A stretch of 38,049 nt of DNA from RGIG7213 sp045544195 (GTDB lineage: Bacteria; Bacillota; Clostridia; Oscillospirales; CAG-272), in assembly GCA_045544195.1 (NCBI GenBank), contig JAZPYO010000051.1, forward strand, positions 1-38,049, in the 5' to 3' direction. Every line of letters begins with the position of its first letter. Position 1 is the first letter of the stretch. The position numbers were made by a program, and so were the translations under genes. The notes under the pieces are model-generated. The model saw only the letters and a list, made by a program, of their open reading frames with translations. It was not told the origin of the DNA and ran no database searches. Positions 1-8,577 of this stretch are shown here, piece by piece.

Positions 1-398
1 CCGATGCCGAGATCGGGCGGACAGTCTATAATACAGTAATCGTAACTGTTTTCAAGCTCCTTTAACTGTCGGCGCAGGCGAAGCTGTTGCGGACGTGTCG
101 TATCGAGCATTACCGACTTGTTTGCTTGCATCAGATCGAACGAGCTTCCTATAAGGTCAACACCGTATAGTGTTTTAATAACTGCATCTGATGCTATAAG
201 CTCACGGCTCGTCAATAAGTCTGCCGTGGTCAGAGCAGGGGTAGTGTCGGCAAGCGTGCGTGTTGTGTTAGCTTGCGGATCGACGTCTACAACAAGCACA
301 CGTTTACCGTGTTCGAGAGCTAAAAGCTGGGCAAAGGCAATAGTTGACGTTGTCTTTGCAACGCCGCCCTTGACGTTGATGAATGATACTGTTTTCAT
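1..398 (-). CDS. ParA/Soj-type ATPase, C-terminus cut by window edge
   Basis: The minus strand from 398 reads open to the window edge and gives the first 132 residues of a ParA/MinD-family ATPase. Visible motifs are the deviant Walker A KGGVAKTT at residues 10-17, the Walker A' stretch DVDPQANTT at 38-46, and the Walker B region CIIDCPPD at about 122-129. The family uses ATP-driven dimerisation on DNA to partition plasmids, integrative elements or chromosomes. The Walker A has Ala where Gly is usual (KGGVGKTT). The ATG is supported by AAAGGA a few bases upstream. It diverges from the recombinase gene at 660, which fits a mobile or integrated element. A ParB-like partner, if present, lies outside the window. 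Family call is firm; the exact role is inferred. Confidence 0.9.
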   Translation of the reverse strand, partial: MKTVSFINVKGGVAKTTSTIAFAQLLALEHGKRVLVVDVDPQANTTRTLADTTPALTTADLLTSRELIASDAVIKTLYGVDLIGSSFDLMQANKSVMLDTTRPQQLRLRRQLKELENSYDYCIIDCPPDLGI

Positions 399-468
399 TT
401 TTTTAAATCCTTTCTTTTTTCTTTTTGTTCTTATTCTTTCTTTTATTTATATTATACATCTATATAAC

Positions 469-502
469 AAAGAGGTACGGAAGACCATACCCGTCCCTCT
501 TT
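469..502. repeat. 12-bp imperfect inverted repeat upstream of parA-like gene
   Basis: AAAGAGGTACGG at 469-480 pairs with CCGTCCCTCTTT at 491-502 with one mismatch, around a 10-base loop. It lies about 70 bases upstream of the parA-like ATG, in the divergent spacer. No T-run follows on either side, so it is not a normal terminator. It could be an operator or partition-type site, but nothing in the sequence shows which. Confidence 0.5.
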
Positions 503-575
503 GCCGCCGGCATTCACGGGAGAAGAAAGATAAAAAACCGTTACCGAGTGCACATTCGGCTGCCGACTGAATAAA

Positions 576-611
576 CAAGGTGTGAAGAAGCATCCTCAAA
601 AACACACCTTG
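576..611. repeat. 9-bp perfect inverted repeat before the integrase gene
   Basis: CAAGGTGTG at 576-584 and CACACCTTG at 603-611 are perfect inverted arms with an 18-base loop. They sit about 50 bases upstream of the integrase start, within the likely 5' leader. This could be a recombinase or excisionase binding site or an mRNA hairpin. There is no T-run to make it a terminator. Confidence 0.5.
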
Positions 612-659
612 ATATTTTCACATTTAAATTGTAATATATATCTCAAGGGAGGTGGTATT

Positions 660-1727
660 ATGCCGTCATATGAAAAACGTAAGCCGTCTAACCTTTGGTC
701 CGTTCGCTTCAGAGAGCTTGAGGCAGACGGCAGGGAAGTAAACAAAAGGCTGTCGGGCTTCAATACTAAAGCTGAAGCACAGAAAGCCTATAAGGAATAT
801 TTGCAGGGATATACGCATCACGTTATTCAGTCTGATGAACATATAGTCCTGTTTGATGATCTCTATGTGCGGTATATGAATTGGCAAAAAACAAGAGTCA
901 AAGAAAGTACATATTATACTATAAAGCGAAAGGCTGATAAGCATATTTTGCCATATTTCAAAGGAATGAAAGTAGCGAGTATATCCGCTAAAAAAATATT
1001 GATATGGCAGTCGGGATTGATGAATTACAGCTATCGGTACAGAGTTGTTTTAAGAGGACATCTGAATGCTATGCTTAAATTCGGTAATAGGTATTTCGAT
1101 CTGCCGAACTCTATGGTAAAGGTCGATCCAATACGCAACCTTGAGCCAAAGCGTGAAATGAATATATGGACTTACGATGAATTTCAAAAGTTTATTTCTG
1201 TTGTCGACGATAAAATGTATAGCTGCTTGTTTCGGTTTTTGTATGTATCAGGCTGTCGAAAGGGTGAAGCTCTTGCTTTAAATTTTGATGATATTGATAC
1301 TGTGTTTAACACGGTCAAGATCAGTAAGAGTGTTACTAAAAAGGTGGGCGACGTTCCGTTTGCTATTACTACTCCGAAAAATATGTCGAGTAATCGAATT
1401 ATTCAATTACCGTCTGCACTTATCAACGATCTGAAATCGTTGAGGACTTGCGAGAATGATATTTTTGTTTTCGGAAAGACAAGACCTTTGCCGTTCACGT
1501 CGGTGACAAGAAAATTTGAAATGTGGATTGAAAAAGCAAATGTGAAGCGTATACGTATTCACGATCTGCGGCACAGCTCGGCATCATATTTAATATCATG
1601 CGGCGTGTCTGTTGTAGCCGTCAGCAAACGTTTAGGACATTCCAATATTCGTGAAACACTAAATACGTATAGTCACGTTTTGCCTGCTGATGTTGATGCT
1701 ATTATAGAAGCCTTTTCTGACGTTTAA
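660..1727 (+). CDS. Tyrosine recombinase / phage-type integrase
   Basis: A 355-residue site-specific recombinase that would cut and rejoin attachment-site DNA through a 3'-phosphotyrosine. The order is an N-terminal AP2-like arm-binding region (about 1-50), a core-binding SAM-like domain (about 60-150) and a C-terminal catalytic domain (about 170-350). The full catalytic set is visible: R200 (SGCRKGEAL), K240, H301 and R304 (HDLRH), H327 (GH) and nucleophile Y337 (NTYSH). The ATG at 660 is chosen for the strong AAGGGAGGTGG ribosome site at 646-655; an upstream extension in frame lacks one. Length is normal for Tn916/phage integrases. The gene appears intact, reads toward the chromosome-like side, and with the parA-like gene marks the end of an integrated element. 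Confidence 0.95.
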   Translation: MPSYEKRKPSNLWSVRFRELEADGREVNKRLSGFNTKAEAQKAYKEYLQGYTHHVIQSDEHIVLFDDLYVRYMNWQKTRVKESTYYTIKRKADKHILPYFKGMKVASISAKKILIWQSGLMNYSYRYRVVLRGHLNAMLKFGNRYFDLPNSMVKVDPIRNLEPKREMNIWTYDEFQKFISVVDDKMYSCLFRFLYVSGCRKGEALALNFDDIDTVFNTVKISKSVTKKVGDVPFAITTPKNMSSNRIIQLPSALINDLKSLRTCENDIFVFGKTRPLPFTSVTRKFEMWIEKANVKRIRIHDLRHSSASYLISCGVSVVAVSKRLGHSNIRETLNTYSHVLPADVDAIIEAFSDV

Positions 1728-1734
1728 AATGACG

Positions 1735-1872
1735 AGTGGGTACAGCTTGCATTGAAAATGGGTACATTTTCGTACCCACTTGATTATGGGCATTTTTAAA
1801 GATGCTGAAAATGCTCTTGAAAAAGCGTTTTTTTTAATACGTGTGGGGTGTTTTGGTCGGTGTTCTGTACCC
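1735..1872. repeat. Clustered GGGTAC/GTACCC repeats, candidate attachment-site region
   Basis: Just after the integrase stop there are four copies of GGGTAC or its complement, at 1738-1743, 1760-1765, 1772-1777 and 1867-1872. AGTGGGTAC at 1735-1743 and GTACCCACT at 1772-1780 form a 9-bp inverted pair, and GGGTAC/GTACCC at 1760-1777 forms a compact 6-bp hairpin. Integrases usually recombine next to their own gene, so this is a plausible core or arm-site region. The other end of the element is not in the window, so the site itself cannot be defined. Confidence 0.4.
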
Positions 1873-1892
1873 GATTATCCACCCCAGTTATG

Positions 1893-1926
1893 ATGAATGC
1901 CGTCCTTACGGACGGCATTCATTTTT
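1893..1926 (+). terminator. Strong rho-independent terminator
   Basis: A perfect 13-bp stem (1893-1905 with 1910-1922) with loop TTAC is followed by TTTT on the plus strand. It would end integrase transcription. Confidence 0.9.
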
Positions 1927-1935
1927 GCTTTTGTG

Positions 1936-1978
1936 AAAATATGGCAGGCGTACGGTGATCAAAGTACGTCTGCCATCG
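1936..1978 (-). terminator. Hairpin terminator of the glycerophosphodiesterase gene
   Basis: A 13-bp stem with one G-T wobble pairs 1941-1953 with 1964-1976. Read on the minus strand it is followed by ATTTTC, just downstream of the phosphodiesterase stop at 1983. It may also act weakly in the plus direction. Confidence 0.7.
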
Positions 1979-1982
1979 TATT

Positions 1983-2699
1983 TTATTCAAGAATGTTTGT
2001 GGTAATGTAGTCAGCGCCCCATAAAGCGTATTGCTCGCCCTTTTCTTTATCGTCAACAGTCCATACGTTTACTTTTATACCGTGATCGTGCAAAAGCTTT
2101 ATATTTTCTTCAGTTACGGTAGTGTGTATAACGTCGATATCAAGCTTATTTTCCGTAAGCATTTTCAGCATATTATCGTTTATTTCTCCTGTAAGAAGCT
2201 GCGCCGGCTGATCTGGGAGATATTCACGGACGTTGATAAGGTTGCAGATGTGGAATGAAATGAATATCACACCGTCTGTATAATCCTCACCTTTGATTAT
2301 GTCAACAACATCCTTGATATGCTCCTTTTCAAACTGACCCTTGATCTCAAGAATACATTTCTTGCCGTATCTTTTGCATATTCTCACGTATTCGCTCAGA
2401 AGAGCAATATGAAGATCGCTTCTTGTGCGGCCGTCGGTATCCGTCAGCTCAATGCTTTTCAAAAGATTATACGTGCTTTCGGTTATTGGCACATTGTCAA
2501 GAGCTATTCTGCCTGTTGATCCGTCATGAAACAAAACGTACTGACCGTCCTTTGTTCTGTAAACGTCGGTCTCTATACCGAAATAGCTTCTGTTTGCCGC
2601 TGCGACAAAGGCGGCTATCGTATTTTCTCTTTCAATACCGCTAAGCCCCCTGTGTGCGATCATAAGCGTATTGCCTTTATTGATTCTTTTTGTTTCCAT
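1983..2699 (-). CDS. Glycerophosphodiester phosphodiesterase family protein
   Basis: A 238-residue GDPD-fold (TIM-barrel) phosphodiesterase, expected to hydrolyse glycerophosphodiesters to sn-glycerol 3-phosphate and an alcohol. The catalytic signature is present: H16-R17 (AHRG), E25-N-T, E43 and D45 (GIETD), and H58-D59 (FHDG). A conserved-looking C-terminal VNVWTVDD is also present. No signal peptide is seen, so it is probably cytoplasmic. The ATG at 2699 is chosen over one 18 bases upstream because GGAGAT lies at the right distance. It follows the Ca2+-ATPase gene on the same strand but has its own near-perfect promoter overlapping that gene's stop codon. Substrate is not determined by the sequence. 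Confidence 0.9.
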   Translation of the reverse strand: METKRINKGNTLMIAHRGLSGIERENTIAAFVAAANRSYFGIETDVYRTKDGQYVLFHDGSTGRIALDNVPITESTYNLLKSIELTDTDGRTRSDLHIALLSEYVRICKRYGKKCILEIKGQFEKEHIKDVVDIIKGEDYTDGVIFISFHICNLINVREYLPDQPAQLLTGEINDNMLKMLTENKLDIDVIHTTVTEENIKLLHDHGIKVNVWTVDDKEKGEQYALWGADYITTNILE

Positions 2700-2737
2700 A
2701 TTCTTATCTCCGAACAAAGATGTATTTTTATGTATCC

Positions 2738-2766
2738 ATTATACCACTTTTTATAATGTATGTCAA
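2738..2766 (-). promoter_or_regulatory. Consensus sigma-A promoter for the phosphodiesterase gene
   Basis: On the minus strand TTGACA (2766-2761) and TATAAT (2743-2738) are separated by exactly 17 bases. Both boxes are perfect consensus, and the -35 box overlaps the stop codon of the upstream Ca2+-ATPase gene. Confidence 0.85.
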
Positions 2767-5369
2767 ACGGTTTTGCGTCTTTTTTCTCTTAAAATTATTT
2801 TATATACGGTGTTTATCGGTATTACCAGCGATGCAAGCAGTATAACGAATATAAGCCTGCTTATATGCAAGGGAGCGCAGCGGAAAACGCTTCCGCCAAA
2901 ATACATAAGTAAAAGCTGTACTGCAGTGATAGCCAGAATAATAAAGCAGAAGTACTTGTTTTCCGTTATATGAGAAAACAGATTTATCTTGTGGGTCCTT
3001 GCGTTAAGACAGTTGAAAATTCCCATAAATACGAAAAGCCCGAAAAAGCCGCAGTAAAACTCCGTGTTTCGTCCGCCGAACACACCGCAAACGAAATCAG
3101 ATGTAAGATACCACAGCATAAGTGCAGTACAGAATACGCCCGTACAAACGATGTTTTTCATCATATCGCGTGATAAAACGGGCTCGCTGCTGTCTGTCGG
3201 CGGAAGCTTCATATATTCATCTCTCGGTGCTTCTCCTGCAAACGCAAGACCTGCCAGCGTATCCATAATAATGTTTATCCAAAGCATTTGCAAAACCGTA
3301 ACAGGAGTCTGACAGCCTATCAAAGGAGCAAACAACGACACGGCAACCGCACAGAAATTCATCGTTAATTGGAAAAGCAGAAATTTCCGTATGCTTTTGA
3401 ATATAGTTCTGCCGTACAGAACTGCCTTTGAAACAGACGAAATATTATCGTCGGTGATAACTATGTCGGACGCTTCCTTTGCAACTGATGTCCCTGAGCC
3501 TAACGAAAATCCTACGTGTGCTTTTTTCAATGCTGGAGAGTCGTTGATCCCGTCACCCGTCATCGCCGTTATTTTGCCGTCTTCGGAGCAGAGCCGTACA
3601 AGACGGCTTTTATCTGACGGATAAGCACGCGCAACGCACGCGATGCCCGGCAGTATTTTTTTCACCTGCTCATCAGTCATTTTTTCAAGCTCTGCTCCTG
3701 TTACGGTGAGCGTTCGTTTTTTTGTTATAATATTTGCCTTTTTCGCTATTGCGCTTGCTGTATCGGCGCTGTCGCCCGTTATCATGACAACATCAACGCC
3801 CGCATTCTGTAAACGGCTTACTGCACAGGCAGCTTCCTTTCGAAGCTCATCACGAAGTACCGTTGCACACAAAAGAGTGTATCTTCCGTCTTCATTATCT
3901 GAATATGCAATGATTATTATTCTGCCGCCGCTTGATGCCTGCGTATGTACCGCTTTTGAAAATTCAGGATCGATTACGGTCCTTTTTCCGTTTTCATCTA
4001 CGCCGCACGAGCATTTTCCGAACAGTATTTCAAATGCACCTTTTATAAATGTGCGTTTTTTTATACCGTTTTCAATCTTGCACATTGAAAACTTTCTGTC
4101 AGAGGTAAACGGCGTAAATGAAGTTGTATGCCAGCTTTTTGCATACTGCCCGTCGGCAAACAGGAACAAAGCCTTGTCTGTGCTGTTTCCGTCTGTTATC
4201 CCTGTGGCTGTTTTTTTGCACGATGTATTCAAAACGGAGCATAAGCAAAAATCCTGCCACAGAGCGCTTTTTCTGAATTCCTTTGCGGACACGGTCTTGC
4301 CGTTTGCTAAAATGAATTCCGACACAGTCATCTGACCGTACGTAAGAGTTCCCGTTTTATCTGTAAAGAGTATGTTTATCCCGCCTGCTGTTTCTATGCC
4401 TACGGGCTTTCTTACAAGCACCTTATCTCTTTTCATACGCTTTATATTAGCGGACAGAACGACGCCTATCATCATAGGCAGTCCCTCCGGGACGGCTACT
4501 ATTATCACAGTCAGAGCGAGCGTCAATGCGTGTACGGCTGCTTGCAGTACCTGCTGAGGCTGTGAGAAAAATGAAAGGATCATTCTTGAATCAAAGCCGT
4601 TATCTATAACAGCGGTATTGAAAATATCTGCAAATGCAACGAGAAAAGCGGAAATAAATCCGAGCTTGCTTATGGTCCTTGCAAGAATAGACAGCTTTTT
4701 CTTCAGGGGACTTGCGCCTGACTCCTCCTGCAATTCGCCTGCTATTTTTCCGTATACGGTATCGTCACCGACCTTTTCTATCCTCATTACGCCTTCACCG
4801 TCGCATATTACCGTGCCGCACAAAAGCGTGTTACAGCAGGATATGTCAGATACGTTTGTTTTTTTTGACGGATATTTTGATACCTGCTTGCTTTCGCCGT
4901 TCAGCGAGGATTGATTTACAGATACCTTGCCTGAAATAATAACTCCGTCTGCATGTATCTTTTCGCCCGGAATAAGAATAACAAGGTCACCGCATACAAG
5001 TCTGCAAGGAGGTAAAACACGTATTTCTCCGTTTCTTATAACTGAGCAGGTGCATTTTTCGCTTTCCTGAAGCAAGGATAAAAATGCACCCTCTGAGCCG
5101 TATTCCGAAATTGACGAGATCAGCGTGCTGAGCAATATGGCAATGATTATTCCGCACGCCTCATACGGATCAAAATCACGTATCCAGAATAAAGCGTTGA
5201 TGAATAACGTGACAAGAAGTATTTTTATTATCGGATCATTGAACGAGGATAGAAACTGACGGAAAAACGAACGGCGTTTTTTTTGTGTTATCACATTGTA
5301 TCCGTGCTCACTTGCCGATGACAGCACTTCATCGTCCGTGAGTCCGCAAAAGGATCTGTACTGTGTCAT
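2763..5369 (-). CDS. Calcium-transporting P-type ATPase, PMCA-like (P2 type)
   Basis: An 868-residue membrane pump that would use ATP to export Ca2+ through a phospho-aspartate intermediate. Visible parts in order are the N-terminal cation-ATPase domain, the actuator motif LNGES (156-160, usually TGES), TM4 PEGLP (294-298), phosphorylation site D337 in DKTGT, the nucleotide-binding KGAF (443-446), ITGD (530-533) and the hinge TGDGIND (604-610). TM6 carries N699 and D703 in LWINIIMDTLA, the Ca2+-site pattern of PMCA-type pumps. Length is normal and there is no calmodulin-binding tail. ATG 5369 has GGAGAA 9 bases upstream. The Thr-to-Asn change in the TGES motif is worth noting. Ca2+ is inferred from the family; Mn2+ is possible. 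Confidence 0.92.
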   Translation of the reverse strand: MTQYRSFCGLTDDEVLSSASEHGYNVITQKKRRSFFRQFLSSFNDPIIKILLVTLFINALFWIRDFDPYEACGIIIAILLSTLISSISEYGSEGAFLSLLQESEKCTCSVIRNGEIRVLPPCRLVCGDLVILIPGEKIHADGVIISGKVSVNQSSLNGESKQVSKYPSKKTNVSDISCCNTLLCGTVICDGEGVMRIEKVGDDTVYGKIAGELQEESGASPLKKKLSILARTISKLGFISAFLVAFADIFNTAVIDNGFDSRMILSFFSQPQQVLQAAVHALTLALTVIIVAVPEGLPMMIGVVLSANIKRMKRDKVLVRKPVGIETAGGINILFTDKTGTLTYGQMTVSEFILANGKTVSAKEFRKSALWQDFCLCSVLNTSCKKTATGITDGNSTDKALFLFADGQYAKSWHTTSFTPFTSDRKFSMCKIENGIKKRTFIKGAFEILFGKCSCGVDENGKRTVIDPEFSKAVHTQASSGGRIIIIAYSDNEDGRYTLLCATVLRDELRKEAACAVSRLQNAGVDVVMITGDSADTASAIAKKANIITKKRTLTVTGAELEKMTDEQVKKILPGIACVARAYPSDKSRLVRLCSEDGKITAMTGDGINDSPALKKAHVGFSLGSGTSVAKEASDIVITDDNISSVSKAVLYGRTIFKSIRKFLLFQLTMNFCAVAVSLFAPLIGCQTPVTVLQMLWINIIMDTLAGLAFAGEAPRDEYMKLPPTDSSEPVLSRDMMKNIVCTGVFCTALMLWYLTSDFVCGVFGGRNTEFYCGFFGLFVFMGIFNCLNARTHKINLFSHITENKYFCFIILAITAVQLLLMYFGGSVFRCAPLHISRLIFVILLASLVIPINTVYKIILREKRRKTV

Positions 5370-5400
5370 TTAAGTTCTCCGTAAAATTCATTTTTTTGCT

Positions 5401-5430
5401 ATTGTAATGAAGTATGATATGTGATACAAT
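5401..5430. promoter_or_regulatory. Overlapping face-to-face divergent promoters
   Basis: On the plus strand TTGTAA (5402-5407) and TACAAT (5425-5430) are 17 bases apart. On the minus strand TTGTAT (5429-5424) and TACAAT (5406-5401) are also 17 bases apart. The -35 box of each promoter is therefore nearly the -10 box of the other, so one 30-bp segment would serve both the Ca2+-ATPase gene and the operon starting at 5474. Confidence 0.65.
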
Positions 5431-5473
5431 GTTTATTCAGAAAAACAAAATAAAATGATAATCGGAGGGTACT

Positions 5474-7699
5474 GTGTCCGGAAAATCAAGATCGATAATA
5501 ATAATTTCAATATGCGTCGTGGCATCAATATTGCTTAGCTACGGTGCAATGTGCTTTGCGTGCGTGTACGGCGAGGTCAAAAATGAAAATACCGAAGAGC
5601 CGTTTTTTTCGTCAGTTCTCCGTACTTTCGATCAGATGTTTACGGAAAACTCTCCGTTGCTGTTATTTAAAAAGGTCGGATATATGGTAACAGGCAAGGT
5701 ATCGGGCGATGGTGTAAAAAGCGGAAAGGACGGGTTTTTGTTCCCTGTAAAAAATGATACCTTTGATTACTATGCCGATTTTTGCGGAGAGTATACGATG
5801 AGCCCAGAGCAGTATGAAAAAGCCAAAGGTATACTTGAGCAAAGAAGCGAAAAATACGGGCAGGATGGCATCGACTATTATTTTGTTGTGATACCGAACA
5901 GTCAGTCCGTTTGCGACGGTATGACACCGTTCGGAGAAAAAATATCCGAAAGCACACGCATAAAAGAATTTCAGAAATATATGAGCGAGCATTCCTTTGT
6001 AAAGGTGCATACGGTCGATGAGGCTCTGAAAGATACAGATGATGCCTATACGCTTTACAACAGCACGGAAAATTCACTCAGCAATGTCGGAGCATACAGG
6101 CTCTACTGTGAGATCTTCAGTCTTCTTGCCGAAACATACGGAAAAAAAGCATCGTGCATCGATATGGGTGATAAAGAGATGCTCAGAGGTGAAAGTCTTG
6201 GGAAAAATCTCGCAGAGCAGCTTGAAATGGAAAAAACAATAAGAAATATTGCATACTATTATGATACCGATGCTTTGAAGGGGCTTTATACAGTACAGAA
6301 TTCCGATGATGAGCATTACGTAAGCTATCTGAATGAAGCATCGCAGAAAAGCCCATTGCTGCTTCAGATACCGTATGAGCATGAAAGAGCACAGCTTAAG
6401 ACGTTTTTCGGTGCAACGTACTCAAGCGTGAGGGTATGCACAAGCCATCTGTACTGCAGCCAGAGTGTCGAAAAGGATAAGCCGAAGGCGGTCGTCCAGA
6501 TCGTGCGTGAGGACGATATAGACAGCATTTTCGATGAGATAACATCATCGTCTTATGCTGATGAAATTGCAGATCCGAATGCTGAAAAGTCAAGTAAGCC
6601 TACCGTAAGGGCAAAATTTTATCCTGACAGAAAGCATATAACGATACTTGGTACGGCTATGGACGGAGCACTGGTCACGGCAAAGGCATCAGGAAGTACA
6701 TCGAGCGTTGTGTGCGAGGACGGACTGTTCATAGTTACGGTGAAAAGGCCTGACAGCGGAAGCATTATGCTGACATCTGCCGAAAAGGGAAAAAGCCCGT
6801 CAGATGCGGTATACACCGATACAAGCGGACAAAATTCATCAAACAAGCAAACTATTGTAGGAAGCGGCTCAAGACTGTTTTACAGCGAGACCGTGGACGA
6901 TTTTCTCAGAAATAACACATTTTCCGATAAGCATCTGAAATATATCACCACTAACGTGAATCGTACATTGGCAAAGATAAGAACGGCAACGGGAAAGAAA
7001 ACACAGCTTATAATTTTGTGTGCGCCAAATCCTGCGACAGTATACGCAGATCAGATGCCCGAGGACCTGATAGATCAGGTGTCGGAAAGCCAGAGCAGGC
7101 TTGAACAGTTCAATGCGGCAATGAACGAAATAAACGGTGTTACCGCGTTGAGCATAACGGATGCAATGACAGATGCAAGAAATACGGGAAAGCTGTATTA
7201 TCAGACCGATACGCATTGGACTGAAATAGGTGCATATTACGGCTACCGTGCTATTATTGATGAGATCGCAAAAACGTCCCCGTCTGTAAAGCCTTACGAT
7301 CTTTCCGATTTTGAAATAACGTATACCACAGACAAGGGCGGCGATCTTGCAGAGTTTTTGAAGATAGAAAAGAGGGTGAGTGAAAGAGTTCCTCATTTGT
7401 CGCCCTTGTATAAAAGCACGATAATCACGGAATACTATAAGCCCGACACGATTTCACGCCCTGAGCAGACATCAGATCTTCTGTCGGAAAGCTCCGATAC
7501 GTCTTTACCTTCCGCTTATATGATACGTGATTCGTATTCAATGCAGATGATACCGTATATCGGCGAGCATTTTTCAAAGCTGTACTATGAGGAAATGTGG
7601 AATTATGAATTTGATCTTGAGGTTTTGAAGGAATTGAAGCCCGATTACGTTATTATGGTGTGCGCTGAAAGAAACGTTGGAAATCTGTTTATGCAATAA
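5474..7699 (+). CDS. Exported tandem DHHW/AlgX-like SGNH-fold protein
   Basis: A 741-residue protein with a signal-anchor helix at about 7-31 and an extracellular body. The C-terminal half (about 464-741) has the DHHW-family hallmarks: D579-x-H581-W582 in YYQTDTHWTEIG and R685-D-S687-Y. These correspond to the catalytic Asp/His and Ser of AlgX/AlgJ-like polysaccharide O-acetyl-handling proteins. The N-terminal half (about 80-360) looks like a second copy that has lost these residues: LYNSTEN..GAY replaces LYYQTDTHW..GAY, and IPYEHE replaces IRDSYS. A beta-rich linker (about 375-450) joins them. The start is GTG with GGAGGG 5 bases upstream. It heads an operon with yitT-like and GHL10-like genes; no MBOAT acyltransferase is adjacent. 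Function is inferred; the fold call is fairly sure. Confidence 0.75.
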   Translation: MSGKSRSIIIISICVVASILLSYGAMCFACVYGEVKNENTEEPFFSSVLRTFDQMFTENSPLLLFKKVGYMVTGKVSGDGVKSGKDGFLFPVKNDTFDYYADFCGEYTMSPEQYEKAKGILEQRSEKYGQDGIDYYFVVIPNSQSVCDGMTPFGEKISESTRIKEFQKYMSEHSFVKVHTVDEALKDTDDAYTLYNSTENSLSNVGAYRLYCEIFSLLAETYGKKASCIDMGDKEMLRGESLGKNLAEQLEMEKTIRNIAYYYDTDALKGLYTVQNSDDEHYVSYLNEASQKSPLLLQIPYEHERAQLKTFFGATYSSVRVCTSHLYCSQSVEKDKPKAVVQIVREDDIDSIFDEITSSSYADEIADPNAEKSSKPTVRAKFYPDRKHITILGTAMDGALVTAKASGSTSSVVCEDGLFIVTVKRPDSGSIMLTSAEKGKSPSDAVYTDTSGQNSSNKQTIVGSGSRLFYSETVDDFLRNNTFSDKHLKYITTNVNRTLAKIRTATGKKTQLIILCAPNPATVYADQMPEDLIDQVSESQSRLEQFNAAMNEINGVTALSITDAMTDARNTGKLYYQTDTHWTEIGAYYGYRAIIDEIAKTSPSVKPYDLSDFEITYTTDKGGDLAEFLKIEKRVSERVPHLSPLYKSTIITEYYKPDTISRPEQTSDLLSESSDTSLPSAYMIRDSYSMQMIPYIGEHFSKLYYEEMWNYEFDLEVLKELKPDYVIMVCAERNVGNLFMQ

Positions 7700-7709
7700 G
7701 GAGAAAAAT

Positions 7710-8576
7710 ATGAGTAAAGGACTCCGCAAGGCAGTTAAGCTTGCTCAGCTTTCGCTGGGTGCTGTGATATATGCATTGGGAATATCGCTGTTTTTTGAAG
7801 CAAATGCGATAGCCCCAGGCGGTGTATCGGGTCTTTCTATAATACTTTCCAAAACCGTTGGAGTGTTCGGTGTCGGTATCTGGTCGTTTCTTTTTAATGT
7901 TCCTATAATTATTCTCGGCGCGGTCAGATTCGGTAAAAGGTTTATACTGTCAACCTTTTACACAGTTGCTCTTTCATCAGGTGTTATGGCTCTGTGCGAG
8001 CGTTCGGAAATTGCCGTAACGGATGATCTGATGCTGGCATCAATATTCGGCTCACTGCTCGTCGGTATCGGTATCGGTTTTGTATTCCGCGCGGGCGGAA
8101 CTACGGGCGGGGCCGATATTCTGATACGGATATTGCGTACAAAATTCAGACATATAAGCTCAGGTACACTTTTTCTGATAATTGACTGTTGTATAATAGC
8201 ATCGTCCGCAATAGCATTCAAAGACATCACGCCCGCACTGTATGCGCTGATAGCATCGTTTTTGCAAACTCGCATAATAAACATTGTTCTCTACGGCTCC
8301 GATACGGCGCGCTTAGTGTATATTATATCGGATAACCAAAGGCGTATAGCTCAAAGGCTTCTTTCAGAGCTGCAAACGGGCGTTACGTACCTTAACGCAA
8401 GGGGGGCGTATACCGACAGCGATAAGCAGGTGCTTATGTGTGTTTTGCAGATGAAGGCGTTTCCGAGAGCTAAGGATATAATAAGACAGGAAGACGAAAA
8501 AGCATTTTTTATTGTTACCTCTGCATCAAGTGTTTTCGGAGAGGGATACAAAATAAATACAAGTGAGGAAATATAA
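7710..8576 (+). CDS. YitT family membrane protein (DUF161 + DUF2179)
   Basis: A 288-residue polytopic protein. About five to six hydrophobic helices (about 10-200) are followed by a soluble C-terminal ferredoxin-like DUF2179 domain (about 205-288). Family marks include FFEANAIAPGGVSGL near the N-terminus and the glycine-rich FRAGGTTGGADIL at about 124-136. YitT proteins are common in Firmicutes but their transported substrate is unknown. The ATG at 7710 is chosen because AAGGAG, overlapping the stop of the preceding gene, lies at correct spacing. The gene is second in the 5474-9732 operon, 10 bases after the DHHW-like gene. Confidence 0.9.
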   Translation: MSKGLRKAVKLAQLSLGAVIYALGISLFFEANAIAPGGVSGLSIILSKTVGVFGVGIWSFLFNVPIIILGAVRFGKRFILSTFYTVALSSGVMALCERSEIAVTDDLMLASIFGSLLVGIGIGFVFRAGGTTGGADILIRILRTKFRHISSGTLFLIIDCCIIASSAIAFKDITPALYALIASFLQTRIINIVLYGSDTARLVYIISDNQRRIAQRLLSELQTGVTYLNARGAYTDSDKQVLMCVLQMKAFPRAKDIIRQEDEKAFFIVTSASSVFGEGYKINTSEEI

Positions 8577-8577
8577 A

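Noticed and set aside
118..570. Open frame of 150 residues on the plus strand over the parA-like gene
   Set aside because: It is antisense to the clear Walker-motif frame on the minus strand and has no ribosome site or recognisable domain.
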